From assembly GCF_014204895.1 (NCBI RefSeq), contig NZ_JACHMF010000001.1, positions 6,076,001 to 6,140,000 on the forward strand: a stretch of DNA of 64,000 nucleotides, in the 5' to 3' direction. This document shows, in pieces, positions 17,969 to 26,444 of this stretch (position 1 is the stretch's first letter; each line of letters opens with the position of its first letter). The notes beneath the pieces are model-generated. The model saw only the letters and a program-made list of their open reading frames with translations, was not told where the DNA came from and searched no databases. Both the position numbers and the translations under genes were made by a program. This DNA comes from Paractinoplanes abujensis (GTDB taxonomy: Bacteria; Actinomycetota; Actinomycetes; Mycobacteriales; Micromonosporaceae).

Positions 17969-17988
17969 CGTTATGGCACACTGGTCGC

Positions 17989-18678
17989 ATGAGTGCCCCC
18001 GGAGTGCGCGCCCGAGTGCGGGCCGAGATGACCGAAGAGATCAAGACCGTGGCCCGCCGGCACCTCGCCACCGACGGGGCCAACCTGTCGCTGCGCGCGG
18101 TCGCCCGTGACCTGGGCATGGCCTCGTCCGCGGTCTACCGGTACTTCGCGAGCCGGGACGAGCTGCTGACGGCGCTGATCATCGACGCGTACAACTCCGT
18201 GGGCGAGAGAGCGGAGCAGGCTGCTCGCGACAGAACGGACGAGCTTCAGGCCTTCCTGGCCATGGCCCACGCCGTACGGGAATGGGCCTTGAACGACCCG
18301 CACCAGTGGGCGCTGATCTACGGCAGCCCCGTCCCCGGCTATCAGGCCCCGCAGGACACCATCGGCCCCGCCACCCGCGTCATCCTGCTCATCGCGAGCC
18401 TGGTCGAGAGCGCCTACACCAACGGCCGGATCACCGAGCGGCCGCCGATCACCGGCCGGTACGCCGAGGAACTGGCCGTGATCGCGCAGCGCTACACGAC
18501 TGGTGCGCCCCCGAGGCTGGTCGCGGCGGCGCTGTCCGCCTTCCTGCACCTGAGCGGCGCCATCAGCGGCGAGCTGTTCGGGCAGCTCACGGCGTCGGTC
18601 GAGGAGGATCGCAGGGGCTTCTTCGAGTTCCAGATGCGCGGGGCGGCCCACCTCATCGGGATGACCGACGCGCCCTGA
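17989..18678 (+). CDS. TetR/AcrR family transcriptional repressor
   Basis: A 229-residue TetR regulator. The N-terminal helix-turn-helix is clear (LSLRAVARDLGMASSAVYRY), and the C-terminal two thirds form the helical ligand-binding/dimer domain (TetR_C_13/33-like). I take the ATG at 17989 rather than a GTG at 17962, because the latter lies inside the operator palindrome. It probably represses both itself and the divergent epimerase gene. The last 26 bp overlap the convergent methyltransferase gene. The ligand is unknown, possibly a substrate of the epimerase. Confidence 0.88.
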   Translation: MSAPGVRARVRAEMTEEIKTVARRHLATDGANLSLRAVARDLGMASSAVYRYFASRDELLTALIIDAYNSVGERAEQAARDRTDELQAFLAMAHAVREWALNDPHQWALIYGSPVPGYQAPQDTIGPATRVILLIASLVESAYTNGRITERPPITGRYAEELAVIAQRYTTGAPPRLVAAALSAFLHLSGAISGELFGQLTASVEEDRRGFFEFQMRGAAHLIGMTDAP

Positions 18679-19459
18679 GCACGTGCCCGCCCGCGGTGCC
18701 GGGCGGAACATCGTCCCGGCCGAAGAACCGCGACGCCAGCTCGGACGGGCCCAGATCCTCGATCTCGCCGAAGCCCGAGGAGCCGAGCTGCGACGCGATC
18801 TCGGACGGCTCGAAATACGTCAGCCACGGTTCACCCAGACGGGCGACCCGCTCGGCCCGGGCCTCCAGCCAGGCCCGGCGCTCGGCGGGCATGTGCGCGG
18901 GCGGCTGCGCGTAGTCGAAAACGACCTCGTTGCCCTCGTGCGCGGCCACCACGGCCAGCGTCGCGTCGAACCCCTCCCGGGTCAGGTAGGGCACCACGCC
19001 GAGCCACAGGAAGAACGCCGGCTCGTCCGACGGCAGCTCCAGCGTCTCCTTCTCGAAGTCGACGCCGAGGTAGCGCACCGACGGCGGGATCGCGATGCCC
19101 GACGCGGCCAGCCGGTCGCGCTTCCAGGCCTGCGTGTCGGGGTGGTCCACCTCGGTGACGCGCAGGCCGGGATGGGGGTTGCGATAGGCGAAGGTGTCCA
19201 GGCCCGCACCCAGCACAACCATTTCCCGTACGCCCCGCGCGACCGCCGCGGCCAGGGCGTCCTCGGCGAAGCGGTGCCGGGCCGCGATGAACACGCGCAT
19301 GCCCCGGCGGGGCGCGTCGGCCAGCAGCTCCTGCTCGTCGACGCCCAGGATCCGTACGGCCAAGGGGTCGGAGAAGATGCGGCCGCCCTCGAGGAGCTGA
19401 TGGGCCGCGCGATAACGGGCCGCACTCATCGCCGTGCGGCTCGGCTGACCGGCCTCCAT
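18653..19459 (-). CDS. SAM-dependent methyltransferase, PPM1/Tcmp (leucine carboxyl) type
   Basis: A 268-residue class I methyltransferase of the PPM1/Tcmp family, which includes polyketide O-methyltransferases and many mycobacterial paralogs. The SAM loop is VVLGAGLDTFAYR, followed by the acidic VTEVDHPDTQAWKR. The ATG at 19457-19459 overlaps the stop of the preceding alkyltransferase-like gene (ATGA), so the two are co-translated. The target is likely a carboxyl or hydroxyl group of a small molecule. The 3' end overlaps tetR by 26 bp. Confidence 0.88.
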   Translation of the reverse strand: MEAGQPSRTAMSAARYRAAHQLLEGGRIFSDPLAVRILGVDEQELLADAPRRGMRVFIAARHRFAEDALAAAVARGVREMVVLGAGLDTFAYRNPHPGLRVTEVDHPDTQAWKRDRLAASGIAIPPSVRYLGVDFEKETLELPSDEPAFFLWLGVVPYLTREGFDATLAVVAAHEGNEVVFDYAQPPAHMPAERRAWLEARAERVARLGEPWLTYFEPSEIASQLGSSGFGEIEDLGPSELASRFFGRDDVPPGTAGGHVLRARRSSR

Positions 19460-19761
19460 CAGGGCTGCCAGCTCGCTCGGCGCATGTCCACGTGTTCCCC
19501 CTTCAGCGGCACGCCCTCGGACAAAAGCCGCTGGCGGGCCTCCTGCTCGTGGCCGGGCGGCATGCGGCCCGAGCTGTTGACCACGCGGTGCCACGGGACA
19601 CCACCGCCGTGCCGGGCCATGATCGTGCCGACCTGGCGGGCCGAGTTGCGTCCCGAGACGTCGGCCAGGGCGTCGGCGATCGCACCGTACGACATCACGC
19701 ACCCCTCGGGGATGCGCTCCACGAGGGAAAGCACCTCTTCGACGTACTCCTGTGGTGTCAC
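19459..19761 (-). CDS. alkyltransferase-like protein (ATL), MGMT family without catalytic Cys
   Basis: A 100-residue protein matching the DNA-binding domain of O6-alkylguanine-DNA alkyltransferase. RIPEGCVMSYGAIADALA and SARQVGTIMARHGGGVPWHR align with that domain. The active-site PCHRV motif reads PWHRV, so the alkyl-accepting Cys is replaced by Trp, the hallmark of alkyltransferase-like proteins. Those bind O6-alkylguanine lesions and hand them to nucleotide-excision repair. The GTG start at 19759-19761 has TATCGT seven bases upstream. It is coupled to the methyltransferase gene downstream. Confidence 0.88.
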   Translation of the reverse strand: MTPQEYVEEVLSLVERIPEGCVMSYGAIADALADVSGRNSARQVGTIMARHGGGVPWHRVVNSSGRMPPGHEQEARQRLLSEGVPLKGEHVDMRRASWQP

Positions 19762-19768
19762 GCGGGCC

Positions 19769-19774
19769 ACGATA
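19769..19774 (-). promoter_or_regulatory. -10 element for leaderless ATL gene
   Basis: TATCGT, seven bases before the GTG at 19761; there is no ribosome site in between. Confidence 0.45.
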
Positions 19775-19821
19775 TGGGATCTCGGCCCGGTTCTGTCGGC
19801 CCGCCCGAGCACAATTGGCCG

Positions 19822-20931
19822 GTGCGTGAACTGGTGACCGGAGCACGCCGGATCGTGGTCAAGGTGGGCTCGTCCTCGCTGACCACGGCCTCCGGCGGGA
19901 TCGACGAGCAGCGCGTCGGCGAGTTGGTCGACGTGCTGGGCAGGCTCGCCACCGGCGGGCGTGAGGTGGTCCTGGTGTCGAGCGGCGCGATCGCCGCCGG
20001 CCTGTCCCCGCTGCACCTGCCGCGCCGGCCGCGCGACCTGGCCACCCAGCAGGCGGCCGCCTCGGTCGGGCAGGGGCTGCTGATCGGGCGTTACGCGGCG
20101 GGTTTCGCGCGGCACGGGCTGCAGGTCGGCCAGGTGCTGCTCACCGCCGACGACGTGACGCGCCGCGCGCACTATCGCAACGCGTACCGCACGCTGCGCA
20201 AACTGCTCGATCTGGGCGCGCTGCCGATCGTCAACGAGAACGACACGGTGGCCACCGACGAGATCCGCTTCGGCGACAACGACCGGCTCGCCGCTCTGGT
20301 CGCCGCCCTGGTCGACGCCGATCTGCTGATTCTGCTCTCCGACGTGGACGCGCTCTACACGGGCAGCCCGTCGGATCCGTCGTCGCGCCGGATCGCGTAC
20401 GTGGAAACCGAATCTGATCTTCAAGGCATCAACATCGCGACGCCGAGCAAGTCCAAGGTCGGCACGGGCGGCATGGTGACCAAGGTCGAGGCGGCCCGGA
20501 TAGCCACCGGCTTCGGCATCCCCGTCGTGCTCACCGCCGCTCCCCTGGCCGGCGCGGCGCTGAGTGGCGACGAAGTGGGCACGCTGTTCCGGCCGGCCGA
20601 CAGCCGCCCCGCGGCCCGGCTCTTCTGGCTGGCCCATGCCACCGCCCCGCGCGGCCGCCTGCACCTCGACCCGGGCGCGGTGGCCGCGGTGGTCGCGCGG
20701 CGCAAGTCGCTGCTGCCCGCGGGCATCACCGCGGTCGACGGCTCGTTCGCCGCGGGCGACCCGGTCGACCTGGTCGATGCCGCCGGCGCCCCGGTCGCGC
20801 GCGGCCTGGTCAATTACGATGCGATCGAATTGCCCGCCCTGCTCGGGCGGACCACCGGCGAGTTGGCCGCCGCCCTCGGGCCGGGATATGAACGTGAGGT
20901 CGTGCATCGCGACGACCTAGTCCTCCTATGA
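19822..20931 (+). CDS. proB: glutamate 5-kinase
   Basis: ProB, 369 residues, phosphorylates glutamate in the first step of proline synthesis. The amino-acid-kinase motifs [22 protein letters not shown] and [11 protein letters not shown] are present, as is [19 protein letters not shown]-terminal PUA domain follows (residues ~280-369). The GTG start at 19822 has no Shine-Dalgarno; CACAAT lies six bases upstream as a possible -10 of a leaderless transcript. The TGA overlaps an ATG at 20928 and is 11 bp from the preferred proA start. No GTPase gene (obg) lies upstream in this window. Confidence 0.95.
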   Translation: MRELVTGARRIVVKVGSSSLTTASGGIDEQRVGELVDVLGRLATGGREVVLVSSGAIAAGLSPLHLPRRPRDLATQQAAASVGQGLLIGRYAAGFARHGLQVGQVLLTADDVTRRAHYRNAYRTLRKLLDLGALPIVNENDTVATDEIRFGDNDRLAALVAALVDADLLILLSDVDALYTGSPSDPSSRRIAYVETESDLQGINIATPSKSKVGTGGMVTKVEAARIATGFGIPVVLTAAPLAGAALSGDEVGTLFRPADSRPAARLFWLAHATAPRGRLHLDPGAVAAVVARRKSLLPAGITAVDGSFAAGDPVDLVDAAGAPVARGLVNYDAIELPALLGRTTGELAAALGPGYEREVVHRDDLVLL

Positions 20932-20942
20932 AGGAAATCGCC

Positions 20943-22190
20943 ATGACGACCGTCCTCCAGCAGGCCGCCGACGCCCGCGTGGCCGCCATCGACCTGGCCG
21001 CCGCCACCCGCACCGAAAAGGATCGCGCCCTCGAGCTGATGGCCGACCGCCTGGTCGAGCGCTCGCCCGACATCGTGGCGGCCAACGAGGTCGACGTGAC
21101 CAACGCGCGCGCCTCCGGGCTGTCCGAGTCGATGATCGACCGGCTCACGTTGACCCCGGCGCGGGTCGAGGCGATGGCCCAGGGGCTGCGCGAGCTGGCG
21201 GCGCTGCCCGACCCGGTGGGTGACGTGGTGCGCGGCTCGACGCTGGCCAACGGGCTCGAGTTGCGGCAGGTGCGGGTGCCGTTCGGCGTCGTCGGCATCA
21301 TCTACGAGGGCCGGCCCAACGTGACGGCCGACGCGGCGGGCATCTGCCTCAAGTCGGGCAACGCGGCGCTGCTGCGCGGGTCGGGCTCGGCGCTCAGCTC
21401 GAACGCGGCGATCGTGTCGGTGCTGCGCAAGGCGGTGGCCGACGCGGGCCTGCCGGCCGACACGATCCAGCTGCTCGACGCGACCACCCGCGACTCGGTC
21501 AAGGAGCTGATGCGGGCGCGCGGCCTCGTCGACGTGCTGATCCCCCGCGGCGGCGCCTCCCTCATCCGTACGGTGGTGGAGGAATCGACGGTGCCGGTGA
21601 TCGAGACCGGGGTCGGCAACTGCCACGTCTATGTGGACGAGCACGCCGATCTGGAGAAAGCGCTGGCCGTGGCGGTCAACTCGAAGACGCAGCGGCTGTC
21701 CACCTGCAACACTGCCGAGTCTCTGCTGGTGCACGCGGCGGTCGCCGATCGGTTCCTGCCGCTGGTGCTTCCTGCCCTCTTCGAGGCCGGCGTGACCGTT
21801 CATGGCGACCCGCAGGTAGTGGCGTACGACTCGCAGGTGGTGCCGGCCACCGAGAAGGACTGGGGCACCGAATACCTGTCGGCCGACCTCGCGGTGGCGA
21901 TCGTCGACTCGCTGGACGACGCGCTCGACCACATCCGGCAGTACGGAACCGGGCACACCGAGGCCATCGTGAGCGAGTCGGTGACGGCGACGCGGCGGTT
22001 CACGGCCCGGGTCGACGCGGCCGCGGTGATGGTGAACGCGTCGACCCGTTTCACCGACGGCGGCGAGTTCGGGTTCGGCGCCGAGATCGGCATCAGCACT
22101 CAGAAACTGCACGCCCGCGGGCCGATGGGCCTGCCCGAGCTGACGTCGACCAAATACATCGTCACGGGCAACGGCCACATTCGACGGTGA
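20943..22190 (+). CDS. proA: glutamate-5-semialdehyde dehydrogenase (gamma-glutamyl phosphate reductase)
   Basis: ProA, 415 residues, reduces gamma-glutamyl phosphate to the semialdehyde with NADPH, acting directly after ProB. Family motifs [29 protein letters not shown] and the catalytic-Cys segment [15 protein letters not shown] are intact. I prefer the ATG at 20943, which has an AAGGAA ribosome site; an in-frame ATG at 20928 overlaps the proB stop but lacks one. proB and proA form a two-gene operon. Confidence 0.95.
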   Translation: MTTVLQQAADARVAAIDLAAATRTEKDRALELMADRLVERSPDIVAANEVDVTNARASGLSESMIDRLTLTPARVEAMAQGLRELAALPDPVGDVVRGSTLANGLELRQVRVPFGVVGIIYEGRPNVTADAAGICLKSGNAALLRGSGSALSSNAAIVSVLRKAVADAGLPADTIQLLDATTRDSVKELMRARGLVDVLIPRGGASLIRTVVEESTVPVIETGVGNCHVYVDEHADLEKALAVAVNSKTQRLSTCNTAESLLVHAAVADRFLPLVLPALFEAGVTVHGDPQVVAYDSQVVPATEKDWGTEYLSADLAVAIVDSLDDALDHIRQYGTGHTEAIVSESVTATRRFTARVDAAAVMVNASTRFTDGGEFGFGAEIGISTQKLHARGPMGLPELTSTKYIVTGNGHIRR

Positions 22191-22358
22191 CCGACGTCGT
22201 CGGAGTCGCCTCGTCCGTGATCTCCGGGCTAGGCTTCGGCGACTCCGCCGGCGTCGTCTCCGGCACGCCCCGACGCCGGATCGACATCAGGACGCGCCGC
22301 TCTCCGCCTTGACCTCGACCGGGATGGTGAAGGTGTTGCCCTGGCAGGTCGTTGACAG

Positions 22359-23165
22359 TCAGCGACAGGCGCGAAGCACGGTCAGGGTCGTGTTCACGTC
22401 GAAGTTCGGCCCCTCGGCGCTGTCCCAGCCGCCGTCCGTGCGCTGGGTCTCGCCGAGCCGCTTGCGGGCGCTCTGCAGCAACCAGTCGTCGCCCAGGTTG
22501 ATCCGGCGCAGTGCGGCGGCCATCGAGGCGATGTCGGCCGGTTCCATGTCGGGCAGGCGGTCGCCCAGCACGAGTTGCACGCGGGCGGACTCGTAAAAAT
22601 ACTGCGCGCCGTAGAGCAGGCCCGCGGCGTGCCAGCCCGCGGCCAGGAAGGACGGCCAGGTGCCGTCGGGGTGTAGCCGGCCCACGACCCACTGGGCGGC
22701 CGCACCGAGCGTGTGACCGTAACGCGCCGGGACGTCGAACTGGGGGTGCGCCTCGTACTCGGCCACGGTCATCCAGAAACCCGCGGCCGCGGTCAGGTAG
22801 AGCGTGGCCTCGGGGTCACCCGGCATCGCCCACGCGGGCGCCTCGGCGGCCAGCGTCTCGGATTCCTGCCAGGTGCCGTCGCGGCGCTGCACGCTGGCCA
22901 GCCAGGCCAGGGCCCGGTCGACCGGCTCACCGTGCAGACCACCCAGGTCGTCGAGCTCGTTGAGCCGGAAACAGGTGGCGTCGATCGAGTCGACGGGGGC
23001 GCCGGCCGACGCGGACCAGCCGCCGGCCTCAGACTGATCGGCGGTGATGCGCCCGATGACGAGCGGATCGGGAGGTTGACCGGTGCGCAGATATGACAGC
23101 CGGGCCCGCTCCACGGTGTCGCCGTGGGCGACCACATAGCCGATTGCGGCGTCGATATCTACCAC
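22359..23165 (-). CDS. terpenoid-cyclase/prenyltransferase-fold protein, function unknown
   Basis: A 268-residue protein with repeats resembling the alpha-alpha toroid of squalene cyclases and protein prenyltransferases. Q-D/R-x-x-G-x-W type motifs occur several times (SVQRRDGTWQE, RLHPDGTWPS, TQRTDGGWDSAEG). It lacks the DxDD acid motif I would expect in a class II cyclase, so it may be a binding or partial toroid protein. The GTG start at 23163-23165 has TAGCGT six bases upstream. It is a single gene; the neighbours give no functional hint. Confidence 0.72.
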   Translation of the reverse strand: MVDIDAAIGYVVAHGDTVERARLSYLRTGQPPDPLVIGRITADQSEAGGWSASAGAPVDSIDATCFRLNELDDLGGLHGEPVDRALAWLASVQRRDGTWQESETLAAEAPAWAMPGDPEATLYLTAAAGFWMTVAEYEAHPQFDVPARYGHTLGAAAQWVVGRLHPDGTWPSFLAAGWHAAGLLYGAQYFYESARVQLVLGDRLPDMEPADIASMAAALRRINLGDDWLLQSARKRLGETQRTDGGWDSAEGPNFDVNTTLTVLRACR

Positions 23166-23171
23166 GATTGC

Positions 23172-23177
23172 ACGCTA
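23172..23177 (-). promoter_or_regulatory. -10 element for leaderless cyclase-like gene
   Basis: TAGCGT, six bases before the GTG at 23165. Confidence 0.45.
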
Positions 23178-23254
23178 CAGCGCCTTCCGGAAAAACGCTG
23201 TGCCGATTCCGTGACGCTGGGGAGTCGCAGCGCGGTTCCCCAGCGTGAAACGGT

Positions 23255-24436
23255 TCAGTACGACGGCTGCGACGGGTCGATGGTGTTGACCCACGAGACG
23301 ATGCCGCCCTGGACGTGCACGGCGTCCTTGAAGCCGGCCGCCTTGAGGGCCGCCAGCGCCTCGGCCGAGCGCACGCCCGACTTGCAGTGCAGCACGATCT
23401 GCCGGTCCTGCGGGAAGCGCGACAGCGCCTCACCCGAAAGGATCTCGCCCTTGGGGATCAGGGTCGCGCCCGGGATCCGGTTGATCTCCCACTCGGCCGG
23501 CTCGCGGACGTCGACCAGGAACAGGTCCTTGCCGGAGTCCTGCCAGTCCTTCAGCTCGCGGGCCGTGATGGTGGCGTTGAGCGTGGCCTCCTCGGCCTCG
23601 GCCGAAACCGCGCCGCAGAAGTCCTCGTAGTCCTCGAGCAGGTCGGTGACCGTCGGGTTGTCGCCGCAGAGCGCGCAGTTCGGGTCCTTCCGGACCTTGA
23701 TCTTGCGGTACTCCATCTCCAGAGCGTCGTAGACCATCAGCCGGCCGACCAGCGGCTCACCGATGCCGGTGAGGAGCTTGATGGCCTCGTTGACCTGGAT
23801 CGAGCCGATCGACGCGCACAGCACGCCCAGCACGCCGCCCTCGGCGCAGCTCGGCACCATGCCGGGCGGCGGGGGCTCGGGGTAGAGGCAGCGGTAGCAG
23901 GGACCGTGCTCCTCCCAGAAGACGGAGGCCTGGCCGTCGAAACGATAGATCGAACCCCAGACGTACGGCTTGCCGAGCAGCACGGCGGCGTCGTTGACCA
24001 TGTAACGCGTCGCGAAGTTGTCGGTGCCGTCGACGATCAGGTCGTACTGGCTGAAGATTTCTTTGACGTTGTCGACGTCGAGCGCGGTGTTGTGGATGAC
24101 CACGTTCACCAGCGGGTTGACCTCGGCGATGCTGGCCGCGGCGGACTCGGCCTTGGGCCGGCCGATGTCGGAGACGCCGTGGATGATCTGGCGCTGGAGG
24201 TTGGACTCGTCGACGGTGTCGAAGTCGACGATGCCCAGCGTGCCCACACCGGCCGCGGCCAGATAGAGCAGCGCCGGCGAACCGAGGCCGCCCGCGCCGA
24301 CGACCAGGACCTTCGAGTTCTTCAGCCGCTTCTGCCCGTCCATCCCGACATCCGGGATGATCAGGTGCCGCGAGTAACGGCGGATCTCATCGACGGTCAG
24401 CTCTGCGGCCGGCTCGACGAGCGGGGGCAGTGCCAC
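23255..24436 (-). CDS. moeZ: adenylyltransferase/sulfurtransferase MoeZ
   Basis: MoeZ, 393 residues, adenylates and then sulfurates small ubiquitin-like sulfur carriers used in molybdopterin, thiamine and cysteine synthesis. The N-terminal ThiF/MoeB domain has GAGGLGSP, DFDTVDESNLQRQ and DGTDNFATRY; the zinc CxxC pairs are in GPCYRCLYP and NCALCGDNP. The C-terminal rhodanese domain (about residues 285-393) keeps the active Cys in LHCKSGVRSA. A GGGGAG ribosome site precedes the GTG at 24434-24436. It is the usual actinobacterial arrangement. Confidence 0.95.
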   Translation of the reverse strand: MALPPLVEPAAELTVDEIRRYSRHLIIPDVGMDGQKRLKNSKVLVVGAGGLGSPALLYLAAAGVGTLGIVDFDTVDESNLQRQIIHGVSDIGRPKAESAAASIAEVNPLVNVVIHNTALDVDNVKEIFSQYDLIVDGTDNFATRYMVNDAAVLLGKPYVWGSIYRFDGQASVFWEEHGPCYRCLYPEPPPPGMVPSCAEGGVLGVLCASIGSIQVNEAIKLLTGIGEPLVGRLMVYDALEMEYRKIKVRKDPNCALCGDNPTVTDLLEDYEDFCGAVSAEAEEATLNATITARELKDWQDSGKDLFLVDVREPAEWEINRIPGATLIPKGEILSGEALSRFPQDRQIVLHCKSGVRSAEALAALKAAGFKDAVHVQGGIVSWVNTIDPSQPSY

Positions 24437-24553
24437 GTTAACTCCCCGGGTTGACGGTAAGGATCGGTCACCATTGTCACTCGCGACCGGCTTGAACGGC
24501 CATGACGTTCAACACCGGCCCGACATGCGGGACACGGGAATTTCCCCGCCCGT

Positions 24554-25420
24554 TCACAAACGGGGGCCGCGCAGCATCTTCCCGTCGAGGCGAGGCCAGG
24601 CGTACGCCTTGCAGCCGCGTAGCGTGAGCGTCTGCTGCACCATGACCGGGGCCGGCCCGCCCGCGCGCGGGCACCCCTCGTGCCGGTGACCCAGCTCGTG
24701 GCCGACCTCGTGGTTGATCACGTACTGCCGATAGGTGCTCAGCGGAACTTTGCCGCTCACGAACGGAGTCGCCGAGCGCCGCCACCGGTCGAGGTTGATG
24801 ATCGCCTTCCCGGTGGTCCGGCAGGACGTGTACGGACGGCCGCCGACACTCACGTTCGTCCCGCCCCGCAGGCACATCTTCCCGGTCGTGTCACGCGTGG
24901 CCAGGTAGACGGTGAAGTCGGCCGCCTCCGAGCCGCCGACCAGCTGCAGGCGCACCTGACCGCCGCCGATCCAGCTGCGCGGATCCCCGAGGGTGTTCGC
25001 GACCTGGGTGGCGAACTCCTCCGCGTTCTCGTTGCTGCCCTTCTCGACGGCCACCCGGAAGCGCCGCAACTCGCCCTTGCTGCCGAGGACCGGGCCGCGC
25101 GAGGTGGCGTACGAGAACTGGCCGGAACCCCGGACGGGCACGGCGCCGGGCAGTTGCAGCACGCTGCGGTCGACGGTCCGCGCCGGGGCCGGGCTCGGGG
25201 ACGGGGTCGGCGTGCTCTCCGGAACGGGTGCGCTCGACGCCGGGGCCACGACCGTGGGCGCGGCGGCCGGGGTGGCGCCCCCCTGCTCGATCCGCCGGCC
25301 CACCACGAAACCCCCGGCGACGAGGACGACGAGAGCGAAAGCGACCAGCCACCACGTACGCCAGCGGTCGCGGCCGGTGGTCGGCGGCGAGGCGGGCGGC
25401 ACGGTGGCTTCGTCGATCAT
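24554..25420 (-). CDS. DUF3152 membrane-anchored metalloprotease-like protein
   Basis: A 288-residue protein with one N-terminal membrane helix (residues ~23-43), a Pro/Ser/Thr linker and an external DUF3152 domain. NHEVGHELGHRHEGCP is a zincin-type HExxHxxxxxH motif, so a zinc protease active outside the membrane is a fair inference. The four domain cysteines may form disulfides. The ATG is at 25418-25420. It lies 117 bp upstream of moeZ on the same strand; no functional link is evident. Confidence 0.85.
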   Translation of the reverse strand: MIDEATVPPASPPTTGRDRWRTWWLVAFALVVLVAGGFVVGRRIEQGGATPAAAPTVVAPASSAPVPESTPTPSPSPAPARTVDRSVLQLPGAVPVRGSGQFSYATSRGPVLGSKGELRRFRVAVEKGSNENAEEFATQVANTLGDPRSWIGGGQVRLQLVGGSEAADFTVYLATRDTTGKMCLRGGTNVSVGGRPYTSCRTTGKAIINLDRWRRSATPFVSGKVPLSTYRQYVINHEVGHELGHRHEGCPRAGGPAPVMVQQTLTLRGCKAYAWPRLDGKMLRGPRL

Positions 25421-25481
25421 CGTCCGCCAGCGTCGCACACGCCCCTGAACGGTGTCTGCCCCAATGGATCTTGTGAGATCC

Positions 25482-26444
25482 CTATCGCGGGACCGGCGAC
25501 CCGACCTCGTCCAGCAGGCCCACCACCGCGCGGGCGACCAGGCGCGGCACCTCCATCTGGGCCACATGGCCCACGCCGGGCAGCATCAGCAGCCGCGCAT
25601 CGGGGATGGTCCGGGCCACCACCGCCGGCACCCGGGAATCGACCAGCTTGTCGTTGAGACCGCCGATCACCACCGTCGGCGCCTGCACCCGGGCGGCCAG
25701 CCGCCACTGCGAGTTCTCGCCCGGCAGATAGGCCCGCACGAAACTCGACGCCAGGCCGCGCAAGGTGCCCAGATACGCCTTCGGGTAGTGCGCCACCGTG
25801 TAGCGCAGCCGGATCTCCTCCATCGCCTCGGCCCGCCGCTGCGCGGTGACCTTGCGGGTGTCGCCGAAGCACGCGGCGAGCACCTGCTCGGCCATCTCCT
25901 CGGCGGTCAGCCGGGCGAACGCCCACCCGAGCACCCGGTCGGCGTAGGGCAACGCCAGCAGGGGCAGAGCCCGGGCCTGAGCCGTACGCCGGACGTCGAG
26001 GAACGGCATCGCCGGGGAGATCAGCGTCAGCGTGCGCACCAGATCGGGGCGCAGCGCGGCCGTCCGCACCGCGATCGAGCCGCCGAGCGAATTGCCGACC
26101 AGGTGGACCGGGCCCCGCCCGTCGTGCTCGAGATAGGCGATCAACGTGGACGCGAAGGACGGGATCGAATAGCGCGGGCTGGGATCGCTGTAGCCGAAAC
26201 CCGGCAGGTCGACCGCCTGCGCGTCGAACCGGTCGGCCAGCAGGCCCGCGACGTCGGTGAAGTTCTGCGAGGACCCGCCGAGCCCGTGCACGTAGACGGC
26301 CGGTTCGGCGTCGGGCCGGGTCGCCGGGGTGTCGCGGACGTGCAGCATGGCCCCGCCGATGGTCACCCGTCGAGCGGGCCAGGGTGCTGGTGCTTCGCCC
26401 TCCGGCAGCAGCGCGCTGTCGGGGGCCAGTAGGGCGCCTTTCAT
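25482..26444 (-). CDS. alpha/beta hydrolase
   Basis: A 320-residue alpha/beta hydrolase with a helical cap. YVHGLGGSSQNF is the oxyanion-hole strand, LVGNSLGGSIA the nucleophile elbow, GGLNDKLVD the acid loop and LPGVGHVAQME the histidine. The first 25 residues are a Pro/Ala-rich lead. The ATG at 26442-26444 overlaps the stop of the large upstream low-complexity gene by four bases, indicating co-translation. Similar enzymes hydrolyse lipids or esters; the actual substrate is unknown. Confidence 0.87.
   Translation of the reverse strand: MKGALLAPDSALLPEGEAPAPWPARRVTIGGAMLHVRDTPATRPDAEPAVYVHGLGGSSQNFTDVAGLLADRFDAQAVDLPGFGYSDPSPRYSIPSFASTLIAYLEHDGRGPVHLVGNSLGGSIAVRTAALRPDLVRTLTLISPAMPFLDVRRTAQARALPLLALPYADRVLGWAFARLTAEEMAEQVLAACFGDTRKVTAQRRAEAMEEIRLRYTVAHYPKAYLGTLRGLASSFVRAYLPGENSQWRLAARVQAPTVVIGGLNDKLVDSRVPAVVARTIPDARLLMLPGVGHVAQMEVPRLVARAVVGLLDEVGSPVPR

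Noticed and set aside
19822..22190. T-box or riboswitch before proBA
   Set aside because: There are only about 60 bp between the divergent starts and proB appears leaderless, leaving no room for such an element.
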